NCBI GenBank assembly: GCA_910576535.1
Contig: CAJTKK010000003.1
Location: 1 to 64,000, forward strand
DNA: 64,000 nucleotides
Origin: an uncultured Lachnospiraceae bacterium
GTDB taxonomy: Bacteria > Bacillota > Clostridia > Lachnospirales > Lachnospiraceae
Direction of reading: 5' to 3'
In this document: in pieces, positions 32,688 through 41,715 of the stretch
Position numbering within the stretch: the first letter of the stretch is position 1
Layout: each line of letters opens with the position of its first letter
Notes under the pieces: model-generated
Told to the model about the DNA's origin: nothing
Seen by the model: only the letters and a program-made list of their open reading frames with translations
The model's database searches: none
Program-made: the position numbers and the translations under genes

Positions 32688-33671
32688 TTACTCAAACGGG
32701 AACTTTACTCCCCATTCTTCTCTTATGCCGTCCATCATTCTCATTATCCGGATTGTTTCCATATGCGGCATCTGCGGGCATTCCAGCAATCCCCGCTGCA
32801 AAGCTTTCACACATGCTTCCACTTCATATTCATAACCGGAAATCTGCTTTGGCCTCTCATACTTTGCCATCTTTTTATAATCTGCCCCATATACCGTTAT
32901 GCTTTCAAAATTATTGATATTTTCTACTACTGCAAATCCTTTTGTTCCATAAATAATCCCTTTTCTGTCGCTGACAGAAAGCATGGAACTGTTCAATACC
33001 GCTATTTTTCCATCTTCAAAGACCATGGTGATGCTATTTTGCTCATCCACCCCTGATTTTGCATAAGTGCATACAGAGGTTATTTTCTCCACCGCCGTAC
33101 CAAATATCATAGACGCAAAATTAAGGGTATATACGCCTACATCCAAAAGCGCGCCCCCGGCCAGCGCCGGATCATTCAGTCTTGCCACGCCATTTATTGC
33201 ATATCCCAAATTGGCCGTCAGCATGGTAGGCACGCCTATCGCACCGGCGTTTAATACATCCTTTATTGTCTGAAGCATAGGCATATATCTTGTCCATATA
33301 GCCTCCGTAATAAAAACATTCCGCTCATCCGCAAATGCAATCAGATCCTCTGCCTGTGCTGAATTGGCAGTAAATGCTTTTTCGCACAATACCGGTTTCC
33401 CGTATTCGATGCATAACTTGGCATTATCGTAATGTTCCGAATGTGGCGTGGCAATATAAACCAAATCCACTTTCTTATCCGCCGCAAGTTCTTCATAAGA
33501 CCCGTAAGCTTTCTTGCACCCGAATCTCTTAGCAAAATCCGCTGCCTTATCTTTACTTCTTGATCCAACGGCATAGCATCTGACATTTTTCATTTTATTT
33601 AATGTTTCCGCCATAACGCCGCCAATATTGCCGGCTCCCATAATTGCCACATTCAGCTTATTGTTTAACAC
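32688..33671 (-). CDS. Gfo/Idh/MocA family oxidoreductase
   Basis: An NAD(P)-dependent sugar or polyol dehydrogenase-like protein of 327 residues. The Rossmann fold begins LNVAIMGAGNIGGVMAE, followed by KADLVYIATPHSEHYDNA and the family motif CEKAFTANSAQAEDLI (EKP region, here EKA). The second domain has GGALLDVGVYTLNFA. Start chosen at GTG after GGCGGTGA; an in-frame ATG 21 bases upstream is the alternative. The substrate cannot be predicted. It stands alone and ends at a terminator. Confidence 0.9.
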   Translation of the reverse strand: MLNNKLNVAIMGAGNIGGVMAETLNKMKNVRCYAVGSRSKDKAADFAKRFGCKKAYGSYEELAADKKVDLVYIATPHSEHYDNAKLCIEYGKPVLCEKAFTANSAQAEDLIAFADERNVFITEAIWTRYMPMLQTIKDVLNAGAIGVPTMLTANLGYAINGVARLNDPALAGGALLDVGVYTLNFASMIFGTAVEKITSVCTYAKSGVDEQNSITMVFEDGKIAVLNSSMLSVSDRKGIIYGTKGFAVVENINNFESITVYGADYKKMAKYERPKQISGYEYEVEACVKALQRGLLECPQMPHMETIRIMRMMDGIREEWGVKFPFE

Positions 33672-33743
33672 AAAATCACCGCCTGTCCCCATCTCTTTTC
33701 ATGCTCATCCCGCAAACAAGGCCAGATAAACATACCCCTCTAT

Positions 33744-35123
33744 TTATTCCACATAGTCCGACTTTACATACGCTGTCTGTCCCTGATATTTGACCCTCGT
33801 CCAGCCGTCCGCCTGTTTCATTAAAAGTTCCAGCTTTTCCCCTATATAAGCAAGACCCAGCTTTTCCCCGTTCTCACTGGCTGACTTTCTTACATTCACG
33901 TTTTCTATCACGGTAACGGTCTGTGTTACTCCTGCATTCTCATTGCTGGTTTCCGCAGTATTTGCCGTTTCAGCGCTTGCTGTTTCCACATCCGCTGTTT
34001 CGGCATTGTCTTCATCCCCCTGCCCTGCTTCTGCCTGCTCCGGGATATCCGTCACGGTTTCTTCCGAAACTACTTCCAGATATTCGCTCTTGATAAATGC
34101 GTCTTTACCTTCAAAGCTTATTTTACTCCATCCATTGCCTTTTTCTTCCAAAAGGGTAAATTCATCATCAACCAATGCCTTGCCCAGCTTATCGGCTGTT
34201 TCACTGTCCGAACTTCTTATATTTACTACATCCGTAGCGCGTACTGTCTTAATAGTAACTGCCTGCTCTGCCTCCGGCGCCGCTTCCTCTTCCTGCGCCT
34301 CATTTCCTGCTTCCGCTTCCGCCTGTTCCTCGGCCGCCGCCAAAGCCGCTGCTTCCTCTTCTTCCGCCTTCGCCAGGATTTCCCCGACGGAAGCATCTAT
34401 ACGGTTCGACAAATCCGCGAGAAAAGCATTCAGCTCTTCATCGCTTTCCAGAAGTTCATTATATTCCGCAACCGCTTTATTATTTAAATCCACCATATCG
34501 TCCTGCAGAGAAATCTCACGGATATAATTTGTTACCACCGAGTTAGCTTCCCCTCCATTGATGTAGCATTTGCCTTCCTCATCCGTGCAAACATAAAATG
34601 CCTTCATGCCTGGTACCAGTTTATCATATTCCGTAAATTTCACTTTAGAATAAACATAAACAATATAAGACCCTTCCACAGGCCCTAACTTCGTATATAC
34701 ATCCAGCTCCTGATAAGAATCCACATATTTGCTCATTTCCTGAATCCTGATCTTTTCCTTATCTTCCACAAAAGCATTCATGGCTTCAATCGCTTCAATA
34801 TTCCCCTCCGCCATGGCTGCATAGTAATCGTTGATAAGGGTATTCACAGCAGGATAAGCATTCACTTCCAATTCCAGTTGAGGGATCCCCTCTTCTTCCT
34901 CTGTTTCCTGCGGCGCTTCCTCTATGTCGATGCCCGTGATCTGCGCTTCCGCTTCCTCGGCTGCTTTCTTATTTGCATTTACCGCAACAAGCACTGTAAT
35001 AATTACGCATATTAAAAGAACTATGGGCATCACAATCTTTGCATGATCCGACACCCATTCCCTTATATCTTCAATTTTATCTCCTATCCCGCCGTCCAAA
35101 GATGTTTTTCTTTGTCTGCTCAT
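33744..35123 (-). CDS. SH3-domain protein with membrane anchor
   Basis: A 459-residue protein with a short basic cytoplasmic start, one transmembrane segment (about 30-50) and an acidic, Glu/Ala-rich extracellular middle. Two bacterial SH3 domains close the C-terminal half, recognised by VVNIRSSDSETADKLG and ENVNVRKSASENGEKLG, each ending with W-S/T-K/R-I/V. SH3b domains often bind peptidoglycan, so a wall-associated structural role is likely. Between them is an Ala/Thr/Glu-rich linker. The ribosome binding site AAAGGA is twelve bases before the ATG; 18 residues of upstream frame are not expected to be translated. Confidence 0.88.
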   Translation of the reverse strand: MSRQRKTSLDGGIGDKIEDIREWVSDHAKIVMPIVLLICVIITVLVAVNANKKAAEEAEAQITGIDIEEAPQETEEEEGIPQLELEVNAYPAVNTLINDYYAAMAEGNIEAIEAMNAFVEDKEKIRIQEMSKYVDSYQELDVYTKLGPVEGSYIVYVYSKVKFTEYDKLVPGMKAFYVCTDEEGKCYINGGEANSVVTNYIREISLQDDMVDLNNKAVAEYNELLESDEELNAFLADLSNRIDASVGEILAKAEEEEAAALAAAEEQAEAEAGNEAQEEEAAPEAEQAVTIKTVRATDVVNIRSSDSETADKLGKALVDDEFTLLEEKGNGWSKISFEGKDAFIKSEYLEVVSEETVTDIPEQAEAGQGDEDNAETADVETASAETANTAETSNENAGVTQTVTVIENVNVRKSASENGEKLGLAYIGEKLELLMKQADGWTRVKYQGQTAYVKSDYVE

Positions 35124-35197
35124 ATATAAAAATATCCTTTCTTTCCCGTAGCTGTAACTGCCAACAATGTTCTCCAATGTAATGTACTGTCATTATT

Positions 35198-35335
35198 TTC
35201 AGAGTGATGTAATGCACCCGGCAGGAATCGAACCTGCATTAAAGGCGTCGGAGGCCTCCGTTCTATCCATTAGACTACGAGTGCATAAATAATTTACATA
35301 TTCAATATATTACAAATTTGTTACATCACTCTGAA
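35198..35335. repeat. 15-bp inverted repeat enclosing the tRNA-Arg gene
   Basis: TTCAGAGTGATGTAA (35198-35212) and its exact complement TTACATCACTCTGAA (35321-35335). One arm abuts the tRNA 3' end directly; the other overlaps the expected transcription start. In the precursor RNA the two could pair and close leader to trailer. Confidence 0.8.
35213..35284 (-). tRNA. tRNA-Arg (anticodon CCG)
   Basis: Minus-strand cloverleaf: acceptor GCACTCG/CGGGTGC with discriminator A, anticodon stem GAGGC/GCCTT around loop CTCCGAC (anticodon CCG after T33), and T arm GCAGG-TTCGATT-CCTGC. CCA is not encoded. The D arm is slightly irregular. Confidence 0.9.
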
Positions 35336-35336
35336 T

Positions 35337-35365
35337 ATAATATCACACTAAACCCAGATTGTCTA
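35337..35365 (-). promoter_or_regulatory. Promoter of tRNA-Arg
   Basis: On the minus strand TAGACA (35365-35360), 17-bp spacer and TATTAT (35342-35337), 50-60 bases upstream of the tRNA. Confidence 0.6.
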
Positions 35366-35384
35366 GTATAGTTTTTGCAAAGAT

Positions 35385-36299
35385 TTAAAACAATTTTTTG
35401 ATTTTTTTACATTTTCTTGAAAAATAATAGACTGCATCGGTTAAAACCTCTTCCGGCTCCACTTGCGTTTCATTAATTTCACATACCATTTTCCACAGTT
35501 CCTCCGGTTCTTGTATCCCATCATCCGGAATTAAAATTACCTCATGTACTGAACTAGGCAACAGGAAAAAATTTTTCTTCATTTTTTCTGAAAATTGATC
35601 CAAAACCCCATCATAGAACATAGCTGCAGCTCCAAAAAGTTTCTTCTCATTTCCCAGCACATACATCCTTCCGCTCTCCCCAAATTCTTCCGCATCTTCC
35701 TTGGGCGCATTTTTCGCAATATTATCAGAAAGAACCTCCCTCATCATTTCTTCTATGGAAAGAATGCGCGCAGGAAGGATCGCCCCGGTATTGTTCTGGG
35801 CATCCCAGTAGAGACGTTCTTTTGTCACCCCCCACATTTTCAAGTGACTGTTATAAATGAGAATCGTGGCACAATCCAACTCCTTTTGCGGCGCATGGCA
35901 ATAAAAAACAAGAGCCATATCCAAAAATAAAATATGCGGGATCTGTAGCAATAATTCTTTATTTCTCTCATACCCGATGACTTTATATACCACCTTTTCT
36001 TTCATTTTCCCGTAATCCATAAAAAAACTCATATCAATGCTGGCTTCCACTTTGCTCTTTTCATAAATCTTCATCACCTCTTCCATCACCGCATGGAATG
36101 TTTCCCCATGCTCATATGCTGCATACAGCCCATCCAGATAAATATTGGGAGAAATATTCATCCCGGCCTTGGATATGGTAATGCCATGAAGCACCACTCC
36201 ATTATTCTTGGTAATTTGTTTTACCGACACTTTTATTCCTTCTCCTGCACCGGCTGCAAGGCTTCTTTTTACTTTTTGGCAAAATTCCATAATTTCCAT
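35385..36299 (-). CDS. DUF5688 family protein
   Basis: A 304-residue soluble protein that I match to DUF5688, seen repeatedly in Lachnospiraceae. It begins with a helix (MEIMEFCQKVKRSLA), has a YLDGLYAAYEHGETFHAVMEE region and ends in a DAVYYFSRKCKKI tail. No catalytic motif or signal peptide. AGAGGT lies before the ATG. It is a single gene between the tRNA and efp; function unknown. Confidence 0.75.
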   Translation of the reverse strand: MEIMEFCQKVKRSLAAGAGEGIKVSVKQITKNNGVVLHGITISKAGMNISPNIYLDGLYAAYEHGETFHAVMEEVMKIYEKSKVEASIDMSFFMDYGKMKEKVVYKVIGYERNKELLLQIPHILFLDMALVFYCHAPQKELDCATILIYNSHLKMWGVTKERLYWDAQNNTGAILPARILSIEEMMREVLSDNIAKNAPKEDAEEFGESGRMYVLGNEKKLFGAAAMFYDGVLDQFSEKMKKNFFLLPSSVHEVILIPDDGIQEPEELWKMVCEINETQVEPEEVLTDAVYYFSRKCKKIKKLF

Positions 36300-36423
36300 A
36301 AATATACCTCTCTTAATTTGAATTTGCGGGCGGCACGCCCCAGATAAGGCAATGTATCCCCCTCCCGGGGCAAATACATTGCAGAATTGAATCTTTAGAA
36401 TCTGTTATTAGACGGTTATCATA

Positions 36424-36457
36424 CAAAAAAAGACAACGGAAATTCATCCATTGTCTT
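36424..36457 (-). terminator. Terminator of efp
   Basis: On the minus strand AGACAATGGA pairs with TCCGTTGTCT and is followed by six T residues, about 65 bases after the efp stop. Confidence 0.85.
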
Positions 36458-36520
36458 ATAAGCCAAACAATGCACTGCCGCTTTGCGGCATGCTTTCTGT
36501 TTTTGATAGTCACTTAGGAT

Positions 36521-37078
36521 TTACACCCTGGAAAGATATTCCCCGGTCCTAGTGTCGATTTTAATTACATCGTCCTGATTTACAAACAACGGGACATATA
36601 CTGTTGCCCCTGTTTCCACAACAGCCGGCTTTGTCGCTCCTGTCGCCGTATCCCCTTTAAAACCAGGCTCCGTATCCGTAATCTTCAGTTCTACAAACAG
36701 CGGCGGTTCAATAGCAAATACGCTGCCGTTATGGGAGCATACTTTCACCATCTCATTCTCTTTTACAAACTTAAGCGTTTCGCCGATCGCGTCTGCATTC
36801 AACGCAATCTGCTCATAATTCTCAACATCCATAAAATGATACAGATCCCCGTCCGAATATAAATACTGCATATCTTTTCTATCAATACGTGCTTGCGGGC
36901 ATTTCTCAGTAGGGCGGAAAGTCTTCTCAACCACACCGCCGCTCTTTACATTTTTCAGCTTTGTTCTAACGAAAGCAGCGCCTTTGCCCGGTTTTACATG
37001 CTGGAACTCAATAATCTGGTAAATATTATTATCTAATTCAATAGTAATACCATTTCTGAAATCACCTGCAGAAATCAT
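36521..37078 (-). CDS. efp: Elongation factor P
   Basis: Relieves ribosome stalling at polyproline. The 185-residue protein has the conserved domain I loop with VKPGKGAAFVRTKLKN; the modifiable residue is Lys32 in PGKG. Three beta-barrel domains are of full length. No poxA/epmA-type modification gene is in the window, so the loop lysine is either unmodified or modified by other enzymes. AGGAGG precedes the ATG. It ends at its own terminator and lies 70 bases downstream of aroQ. Confidence 0.96.
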   Translation of the reverse strand: MISAGDFRNGITIELDNNIYQIIEFQHVKPGKGAAFVRTKLKNVKSGGVVEKTFRPTEKCPQARIDRKDMQYLYSDGDLYHFMDVENYEQIALNADAIGETLKFVKENEMVKVCSHNGSVFAIEPPLFVELKITDTEPGFKGDTATGATKPAVVETGATVYVPLFVNQDDVIKIDTRTGEYLSRV

Positions 37079-37148
37079 AAAATATTCCTCCTAAATTTTT
37101 CACGTTATAATTCTTTACTAGTTTATACTAAAAATACTCATATTTCAA

Positions 37149-37577
37149 CTACTTTTTCAAACAAAAATCAATTGCTTCCAAATATCCGTCCAAGCCATGC
37201 CCATAAATCTGTTTATCGCAGGCCGGCGCAGTTACCGAAATTTTTCTGAAGTCCTCCCTTTTGGTAATATCGGAAATATGAACCTCCACCTTCGGCGCCG
37301 TAATGCTTGCAAGGGCATCCCGGATCGCATAACTGTAATGAGTATATGCCCCCGGATTAATGACAATCCCTTCCGTGCCGTCAAAATAAGCATCCTGGAT
37401 GCGGTCAATCATCGCCCCTTCATGGTTGCTTTGGAATACTTCAATGACACATCCCGTCTCTTCCCCTTTTTTCGCTATCATGTTCAGCAGATAATCGTAA
37501 TCCTGTGTCCCGTATACACTTTTTTCCCTTATGCCGAGAAAATTAATATTTGGCCCGTTAATCACCAGTATCTTCAT
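37149..37577 (-). CDS. aroQ: 3-dehydroquinate dehydratase, type II
   Basis: Third step of the shikimate pathway, trans dehydration of 3-dehydroquinate. The 142-residue protein begins MKILVINGPNINFLGIREKS, has the catalytic tyrosine in KSVYGTQDYDYL and the histidine in NPGAYTHYSYAIRD, then VEVHISDI. It starts seven bases after aroK, so the upstream frame extension (to 37649) inside aroK is not used. Part of the aroE-aroK-aroQ operon. Confidence 0.96.
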   Translation of the reverse strand: MKILVINGPNINFLGIREKSVYGTQDYDYLLNMIAKKGEETGCVIEVFQSNHEGAMIDRIQDAYFDGTEGIVINPGAYTHYSYAIRDALASITAPKVEVHISDITKREDFRKISVTAPACDKQIYGHGLDGYLEAIDFCLKK

Positions 37578-37584
37578 TTTCCGG

Positions 37585-38097
37585 TCATTCTCCTTCCACT
37601 TTTTCCAAAATCTCGTCTGCAATGACGTCAATGGTTTTCTCATCCACATCTATGATCAGATCCGCCGCCTCTTCATAAAGAAACGCACGTTTTTCCATGA
37701 GCATCCTTACTTTCTCTTCCTTATCCCCGCCCTGCAGAAGCGGCCTTGACGTATCCCCGGCCAAACGGCTGCATACCGTTTCCGGCTTTATTCTAAGATA
37801 AACCACCCAGCCCAGTTTTTTTAACAGCCTCCTGTTACATCCCCGCACCGGCAAACCGCCCCCAACAGCGATAATCTGCCCCTTTGGTTCCTCCAAAAGC
37901 TTTTCCAGGCACTGAGTCTCCATATCCCTAAAAGCCTCTTCTCCCAGCTTTTCAAAAATCTCCGGCACACTCATATGATATAATCTTTCAATCTTCTTGT
38001 CCGTATCCGTCATCGTCCGGCGCATCCTATAGGAAAGCCGGATTCCTACGCTGGTTTTCCCGCAGCCCATAAAACCGGTTAATATGATATTTTTCAT
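37585..38097 (-). CDS. aroK: Shikimate kinase
   Basis: Phosphorylates shikimate at the 3-position. The 170-residue P-loop kinase has GFMGCGKTSVG (8-18), the DTDKKIE substrate aspartate, AFRDMETQ and the GGG-type motif AVGGGLPVRG, and a lid near RPLLQGG. Its ATG overlaps the aroE stop by four bases (ATGA), indicating translational coupling. Confidence 0.95.
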   Translation of the reverse strand: MKNIILTGFMGCGKTSVGIRLSYRMRRTMTDTDKKIERLYHMSVPEIFEKLGEEAFRDMETQCLEKLLEEPKGQIIAVGGGLPVRGCNRRLLKKLGWVVYLRIKPETVCSRLAGDTSRPLLQGGDKEEKVRMLMEKRAFLYEEAADLIIDVDEKTIDVIADEILEKVEGE

Positions 38098-38972
38098 TCC
38101 TCTATTCCCATTGCCTCTTTCATCCTGGCATATACAAAAAGAATATCCTCCTGGGATACGGAAATCCCATTCCAGAGTTCATAAGCTTCAATTCCTTGGT
38201 AAAGCAGCATTTTCAGCCCATGATACGATTTTCCTCCTGCTTCCCTCACCAGTTTCATAAACTGCGTGCAGCTTGGCCTGTAAATAAGGTCAAAACCGGT
38301 GTGTACCCGTCTGTAAAATTCTTTATCCAAAATCACGGCATCTTCCGTATTTGGGAAAAGCCCCACGCTCGTTGCCTGGATTGCCAGATATTTTTTGTCC
38401 TTTGGCAGATTTTTATAGCCGTCTATCCCCATGGCTTCCACACATCCCGCCTCTGACTGCCTGTTCACTTCTTCTGCCGCCATTTGCGCCTTTTCTTTTG
38501 TGCGGTTTAATATGTAAACTTTTGAAGCCCCTTTCAAGGCGCATAAAAAAGCCGCTGCCCGGGCCGCTCCCCCTGCCCCGAGAATAAGGATTTCCTCACC
38601 CTCTATCTTGATATTTTCACTGATCATGGCACGGTAAAGCCCTGTCGCATCTGTATTATAGCCCTTGTATCCTTGCTTTGTCCGCACCAGCGTATTAACC
38701 GCCCCTATCTTTTCCGCTATCCCGTCTATCCCGTCCAGACAGCTTATCACTTCCCTTTTGTAAGGAACCGTTACATTCATTCCTAGCACGTTTAACGCAA
38801 ATGCACCTTCCACGGCTTTTTTTACCTGTCCGGCTTCCACATGGAAAGGAACATAAACCAGATTCCTTCCTTCTTTTTGCGCCAATGTATTATGAATCAC
38901 CGGCGATACCGTATGCTCTACCGGATCCCCAATCAGCCCGCATAGTCTTGTATGCCCGTCTACCTGCAGCAT
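38094..38972 (-). CDS. aroE: Shikimate dehydrogenase
   Basis: Reduces 3-dehydroshikimate with NADPH. The 292-residue protein has the shikimate-binding motif GDPVEHTVSPVIHN, the catalytic lysine in NVTVPYKREVI and the nucleotide-binding GAGGAARAAAF. GGAGG lies seven bases before the ATG. First of the three linked shikimate genes, 28 bases downstream of yqeG. Confidence 0.95.
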   Translation of the reverse strand: MLQVDGHTRLCGLIGDPVEHTVSPVIHNTLAQKEGRNLVYVPFHVEAGQVKKAVEGAFALNVLGMNVTVPYKREVISCLDGIDGIAEKIGAVNTLVRTKQGYKGYNTDATGLYRAMISENIKIEGEEILILGAGGAARAAAFLCALKGASKVYILNRTKEKAQMAAEEVNRQSEAGCVEAMGIDGYKNLPKDKKYLAIQATSVGLFPNTEDAVILDKEFYRRVHTGFDLIYRPSCTQFMKLVREAGGKSYHGLKMLLYQGIEAYELWNGISVSQEDILFVYARMKEAMGIEE

Positions 38973-39000
38973 CAGATTCCTCCCCCCGTATCCGCACGTA

Positions 39001-39513
39001 TCACTTTACCCCGCCGCTCCGCTGCCTGCGCAAATAAAAAAACAGGACAATTTTTTCCAGGCGGCGTTTGAAAACAATCTGTATTTCTTCCTTTGGATGG
39101 ATCGGCTTTACTAAAAAAGTACGCATCCCCGCCTTTTTTGCCCCCCATACATCCGTAAAAAGCTGATCTCCCACAAATAAGGTACTGTCCTTATCCGTAT
39201 GCATGATTTCCATCGCTTTCCTGTAATTTCCCACAGCCGGTTTCCCTGCTTTATAAATATATCCTGCCCCTACCGCATCGCCGAACGTTTTCACCCGGGG
39301 TTCTTTATTGTTTGATAAAAGAATGCTTCCATATCCCAAGCCCTTTAACCTGGCAAATAATTCTTTGCTTCTATTATCTGCCGGAGCGCCATGAGGAACC
39401 AGCGTATTATCAATATCAAAAATAACCCCCCGGTATCCCTCCCCGTACAGCCTCTCAAAATCAATGCCATAGGCTGAATCCACATAGTCATCAGGGTAAA
39501 ATTTTTGCAACAT
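39001..39513 (-). CDS. YqeG family HAD IIIA-type phosphatase
   Basis: A 170-residue HAD-superfamily phosphatase. Motif I is VIFDIDNTLVPHG, motif II LLSNN, the lysine of motif III in KAGKPAV and motif IV in FVGDQLFTDVWGA. YqeG members are close to mitochondrial phosphatidylglycerophosphate phosphatase, which suggests a phospholipid or related phosphate substrate, but this is not shown. AGGAAG precedes the chosen ATG; an upstream in-frame ATG at 39540 is less well placed. It sits between nrdR and aroE. Confidence 0.92.
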   Translation of the reverse strand: MLQKFYPDDYVDSAYGIDFERLYGEGYRGVIFDIDNTLVPHGAPADNRSKELFARLKGLGYGSILLSNNKEPRVKTFGDAVGAGYIYKAGKPAVGNYRKAMEIMHTDKDSTLFVGDQLFTDVWGAKKAGMRTFLVKPIHPKEEIQIVFKRRLEKIVLFFYLRRQRSGGVK

Positions 39514-39549
39514 ATCCTCTTCCTGCCTTATTTTTCCCAAACTGCACTG

Positions 39550-40005
39550 TCAATTACTGTCCAGCACTTTTTTCAGTTCATCCATAAACGTGTTGATATC
39601 CTTAAATTCCCTATATACCGAAGCAAATCTCACATATGCTACCGCATCCAGGTCTTTTAGCTTATTCATTACCAATTCCCCAATATCCTGCGTGGATATC
39701 TCTTTTTCTTCCATATTGAAGATTTCCGTCTCCACTTCCTCCACCAGCCGCCCAATCTGCCCGGCGCTCACCGGCCGCTTGTGGCAGGCCCGCAGAATGC
39801 CTGCTTCAATCTTAGATCGGTCATACGTCTCCCTGTTATTATCCTTTTTAATGATAATCAACGGAATGGTTTCTATCTTTTCATATGTAGTAAACCTCTT
39901 ATCACATTCATCACACACCCTCCGGCGCCGGATGGAATTATTATCCTCCGCCGGCCTGGAATCAATCACTCTCGTATTATCATGTCCGCAAAAAGGGCAT
40001 TTCAT
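39550..40005 (-). CDS. nrdR: Transcriptional regulator NrdR
   Basis: Zinc- and nucleotide-responsive repressor of ribonucleotide reductase genes. The 151-residue protein has an N-terminal zinc ribbon (CPFCGHDNT, then CDECDKRF) and an ATP-cone domain (about 49-139). The PLIIIKKDNNRETYDRSKI start of the cone is typical. AAGGAGG lies before the ATG. A roughly 390-base non-coding gap with a stem-loop separates it from sigG. Confidence 0.97.
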   Translation of the reverse strand: MKCPFCGHDNTRVIDSRPAEDNNSIRRRRVCDECDKRFTTYEKIETIPLIIIKKDNNRETYDRSKIEAGILRACHKRPVSAGQIGRLVEEVETEIFNMEEKEISTQDIGELVMNKLKDLDAVAYVRFASVYREFKDINTFMDELKKVLDSN

Positions 40006-40399
40006 AATTTCTTCCTCCTTACTGTTTCTTATTTCCCGCTGCCCCTGAAATTCTTCCTACGCTTTTTTATCTGTCCCCCCGCTGCGGCAAACCTTTTCCC
40101 GCTTCCCCTGCCGCCGGCCCTTCCCTCATCACGCCCGGCCCGGCAAAATCTGTCCGCACCGCAATCATATATCCCCCGGCAATACGGAAAAAATCATCGT
40201 TACCTTTTGTTTCGTCCTTATCATATCCGTTATAAATTGTATCAAATTATTAGGATTGGGGCAACAGTAGAATCGTTGAAATTTCAAAAGAAGATCCGTA
40301 CATGCCGCGCCAAAGGGATATGACTGCCGCTGCAGCCCCCTTGGCACAGATGTACGTATTGACAAATCTTTCTAAAGACAAATCTTTTTAAACAGGAAA
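40006..40399. other. Intergenic region between nrdR and sigG with a stem-loop
   Basis: No gene is seen in this 394-base stretch. It contains a bipartite stem: GTACAT (40298-40303) with ATGTAC (40350-40355), and GCCAA (40309-40313) with TTGGC (40341-40345), inside a possible 5' leader of nrdR read on the minus strand. Nothing else stands out. Confidence 0.5.
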
Positions 40400-41179
40400 T
40401 TATGCCGTCAGATAATTTTTCATAATACGTAAAGCATTTTTTTCCAGCCTGGATACCTGCGCCTGGGAAATCCCTATGATTTCCGCTACCTCCATCTGGG
40501 TTTTTCCTTCAAAAAAGCGCAGGGTAATAATTTCATGTTCCCGTTTATCCAGGCGTTTCATGGCTTCGCTCAAGGAAAGGTGTTCCACCCATGTCTCTTC
40601 CCTGTTCTTTTTATCGCTAATCTGATCCATCACATAAAGGGTATCCCCCCCATCCGTAAAAATCGGCTCATAAAGGCTCATCGGGTTCTGGATTGCATCC
40701 AATGCATAAACAATATCTTCTTTGGAAATGCCGATTTCCGCAGCAATTTCATTGATGGTCGGTTCTTTTAAATTTTTTCTTGTCAGGCTTTCCTTTGCGT
40801 AGATTGCCTTATAAGCCGTATCTTTTAAAGACCGGCTCACGCGGATAGAATTGTTGTCCCTAAGAAAACGCCTGATTTCCCCGATAATCATCGGCACCGC
40901 ATAAGTAGAAAATTTTACATTTAACGACGAATCAAAGTTATCAATTGCCTTAATCAGCCCAATGCAGCCAATCTGAAACAAATCATCCACATTTTCGTTG
41001 CTGGATGAAAAACGTTTGATCACGCTTAAAACCAGCCTCAGGTTTCCCTCAATATATTGCTCCCTGGCGTCCTTATCCCCTTCTTCAATTCTCGAAAACA
41101 GCGCCTCTTTCTCCGCATTTTTCAAAAGCGGCAGCTTCGATGTATTTACTCCGCATATCTCAACCTTACCTTGTGCCAT
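40400..41179 (-). CDS. sigG: Forespore sigma factor SigG
   Basis: Directs late forespore gene expression. The 259-residue protein has sigma-70 region 2 (DLFQIGCIGLIKAIDNFD, FSTYAVPMIIGEIRRFLRDN) and region 4 with the helix-turn-helix QMEVAEIIGISQAQVSRLEK. The specific SigG start is seen in VEICGVNTSKLPLL. GGAGG lies seven bases before the ATG; the longer upstream frame has no site. It is separated from sigE by the opposite-strand ylmC, so it likely has its own promoter; I could not identify one firmly. Confidence 0.96.
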   Translation of the reverse strand: MAQGKVEICGVNTSKLPLLKNAEKEALFSRIEEGDKDAREQYIEGNLRLVLSVIKRFSSSNENVDDLFQIGCIGLIKAIDNFDSSLNVKFSTYAVPMIIGEIRRFLRDNNSIRVSRSLKDTAYKAIYAKESLTRKNLKEPTINEIAAEIGISKEDIVYALDAIQNPMSLYEPIFTDGGDTLYVMDQISDKKNREETWVEHLSLSEAMKRLDKREHEIITLRFFEGKTQMEVAEIIGISQAQVSRLEKNALRIMKNYLTA

Positions 41180-41351
41180 CTTACGCCTCCTGCAATCATT
41201 TTTTCTCTGGAAAAATATTTTTGCAAACTTTTCTGTTAATAAAAATGATGCACCAAAAGCGGTAAAAATATACATCCTCATTTTTATGTCATGGAATCAA
41301 ATGACCCTGGCAGCGCATATGTTATTGTAAATAGAATTGGGATGCAGAACT

Positions 41352-41585
41352 ATGCTTTTTTCAGAATTGAAATGCAAAGAAGTCATCAACTTAAAAGACT
41401 GCAAATGCCTTGGCAAAATAGGAGATCTTGAATTTGACGAATGCTCCGGTCAGATATGTAAAGTCATTATTCCCGGCAAGAACAAATTTTCCTCTTTATT
41501 TGGCAGCGAACCGGAATATATCATTCCTTTCAGAAATATAAAGAAAATTGGTCCGGATATTATTATTGTGGACATTTGCTGTTAA
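41352..41585 (+). CDS. YlmC/YmxH family sporulation protein
   Basis: A 77-residue PRC-barrel-like protein of the YlmC/YmxH family (start SELKCKEVINLKDCKCLG, then CKVIIPG and YIIPFRNIKKIG). Family members are linked to sporulation, but their mechanism is not known to me. Only a weak GGGA site lies before the chosen ATG; an in-frame ATG 15 bases upstream is the alternative. It reads opposite to its neighbours sigG and sigE, so it has its own promoter, diverging from that of sigG. Confidence 0.85.
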   Translation: MLFSELKCKEVINLKDCKCLGKIGDLEFDECSGQICKVIIPGKNKFSSLFGSEPEYIIPFRNIKKIGPDIIIVDICC

Positions 41586-41715
41586 AGCTTGGTGCGGCAA
41601 AAGGCCTGCCTCCTGTCATCCCGGCGCCTGCCACATAAAATATCAGAAGCAGGATCTTTGCCGCGCCGTATTCCCCTTTCTAGAATCTCTTCCAACAATC
41701 CGGGATGGCAATCCC

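Noticed and set aside
35198..35335. Integration site of a mobile element at the tRNA
   Set aside because: The repeats are inverted, not direct, and no integrase or element genes adjoin the tRNA.
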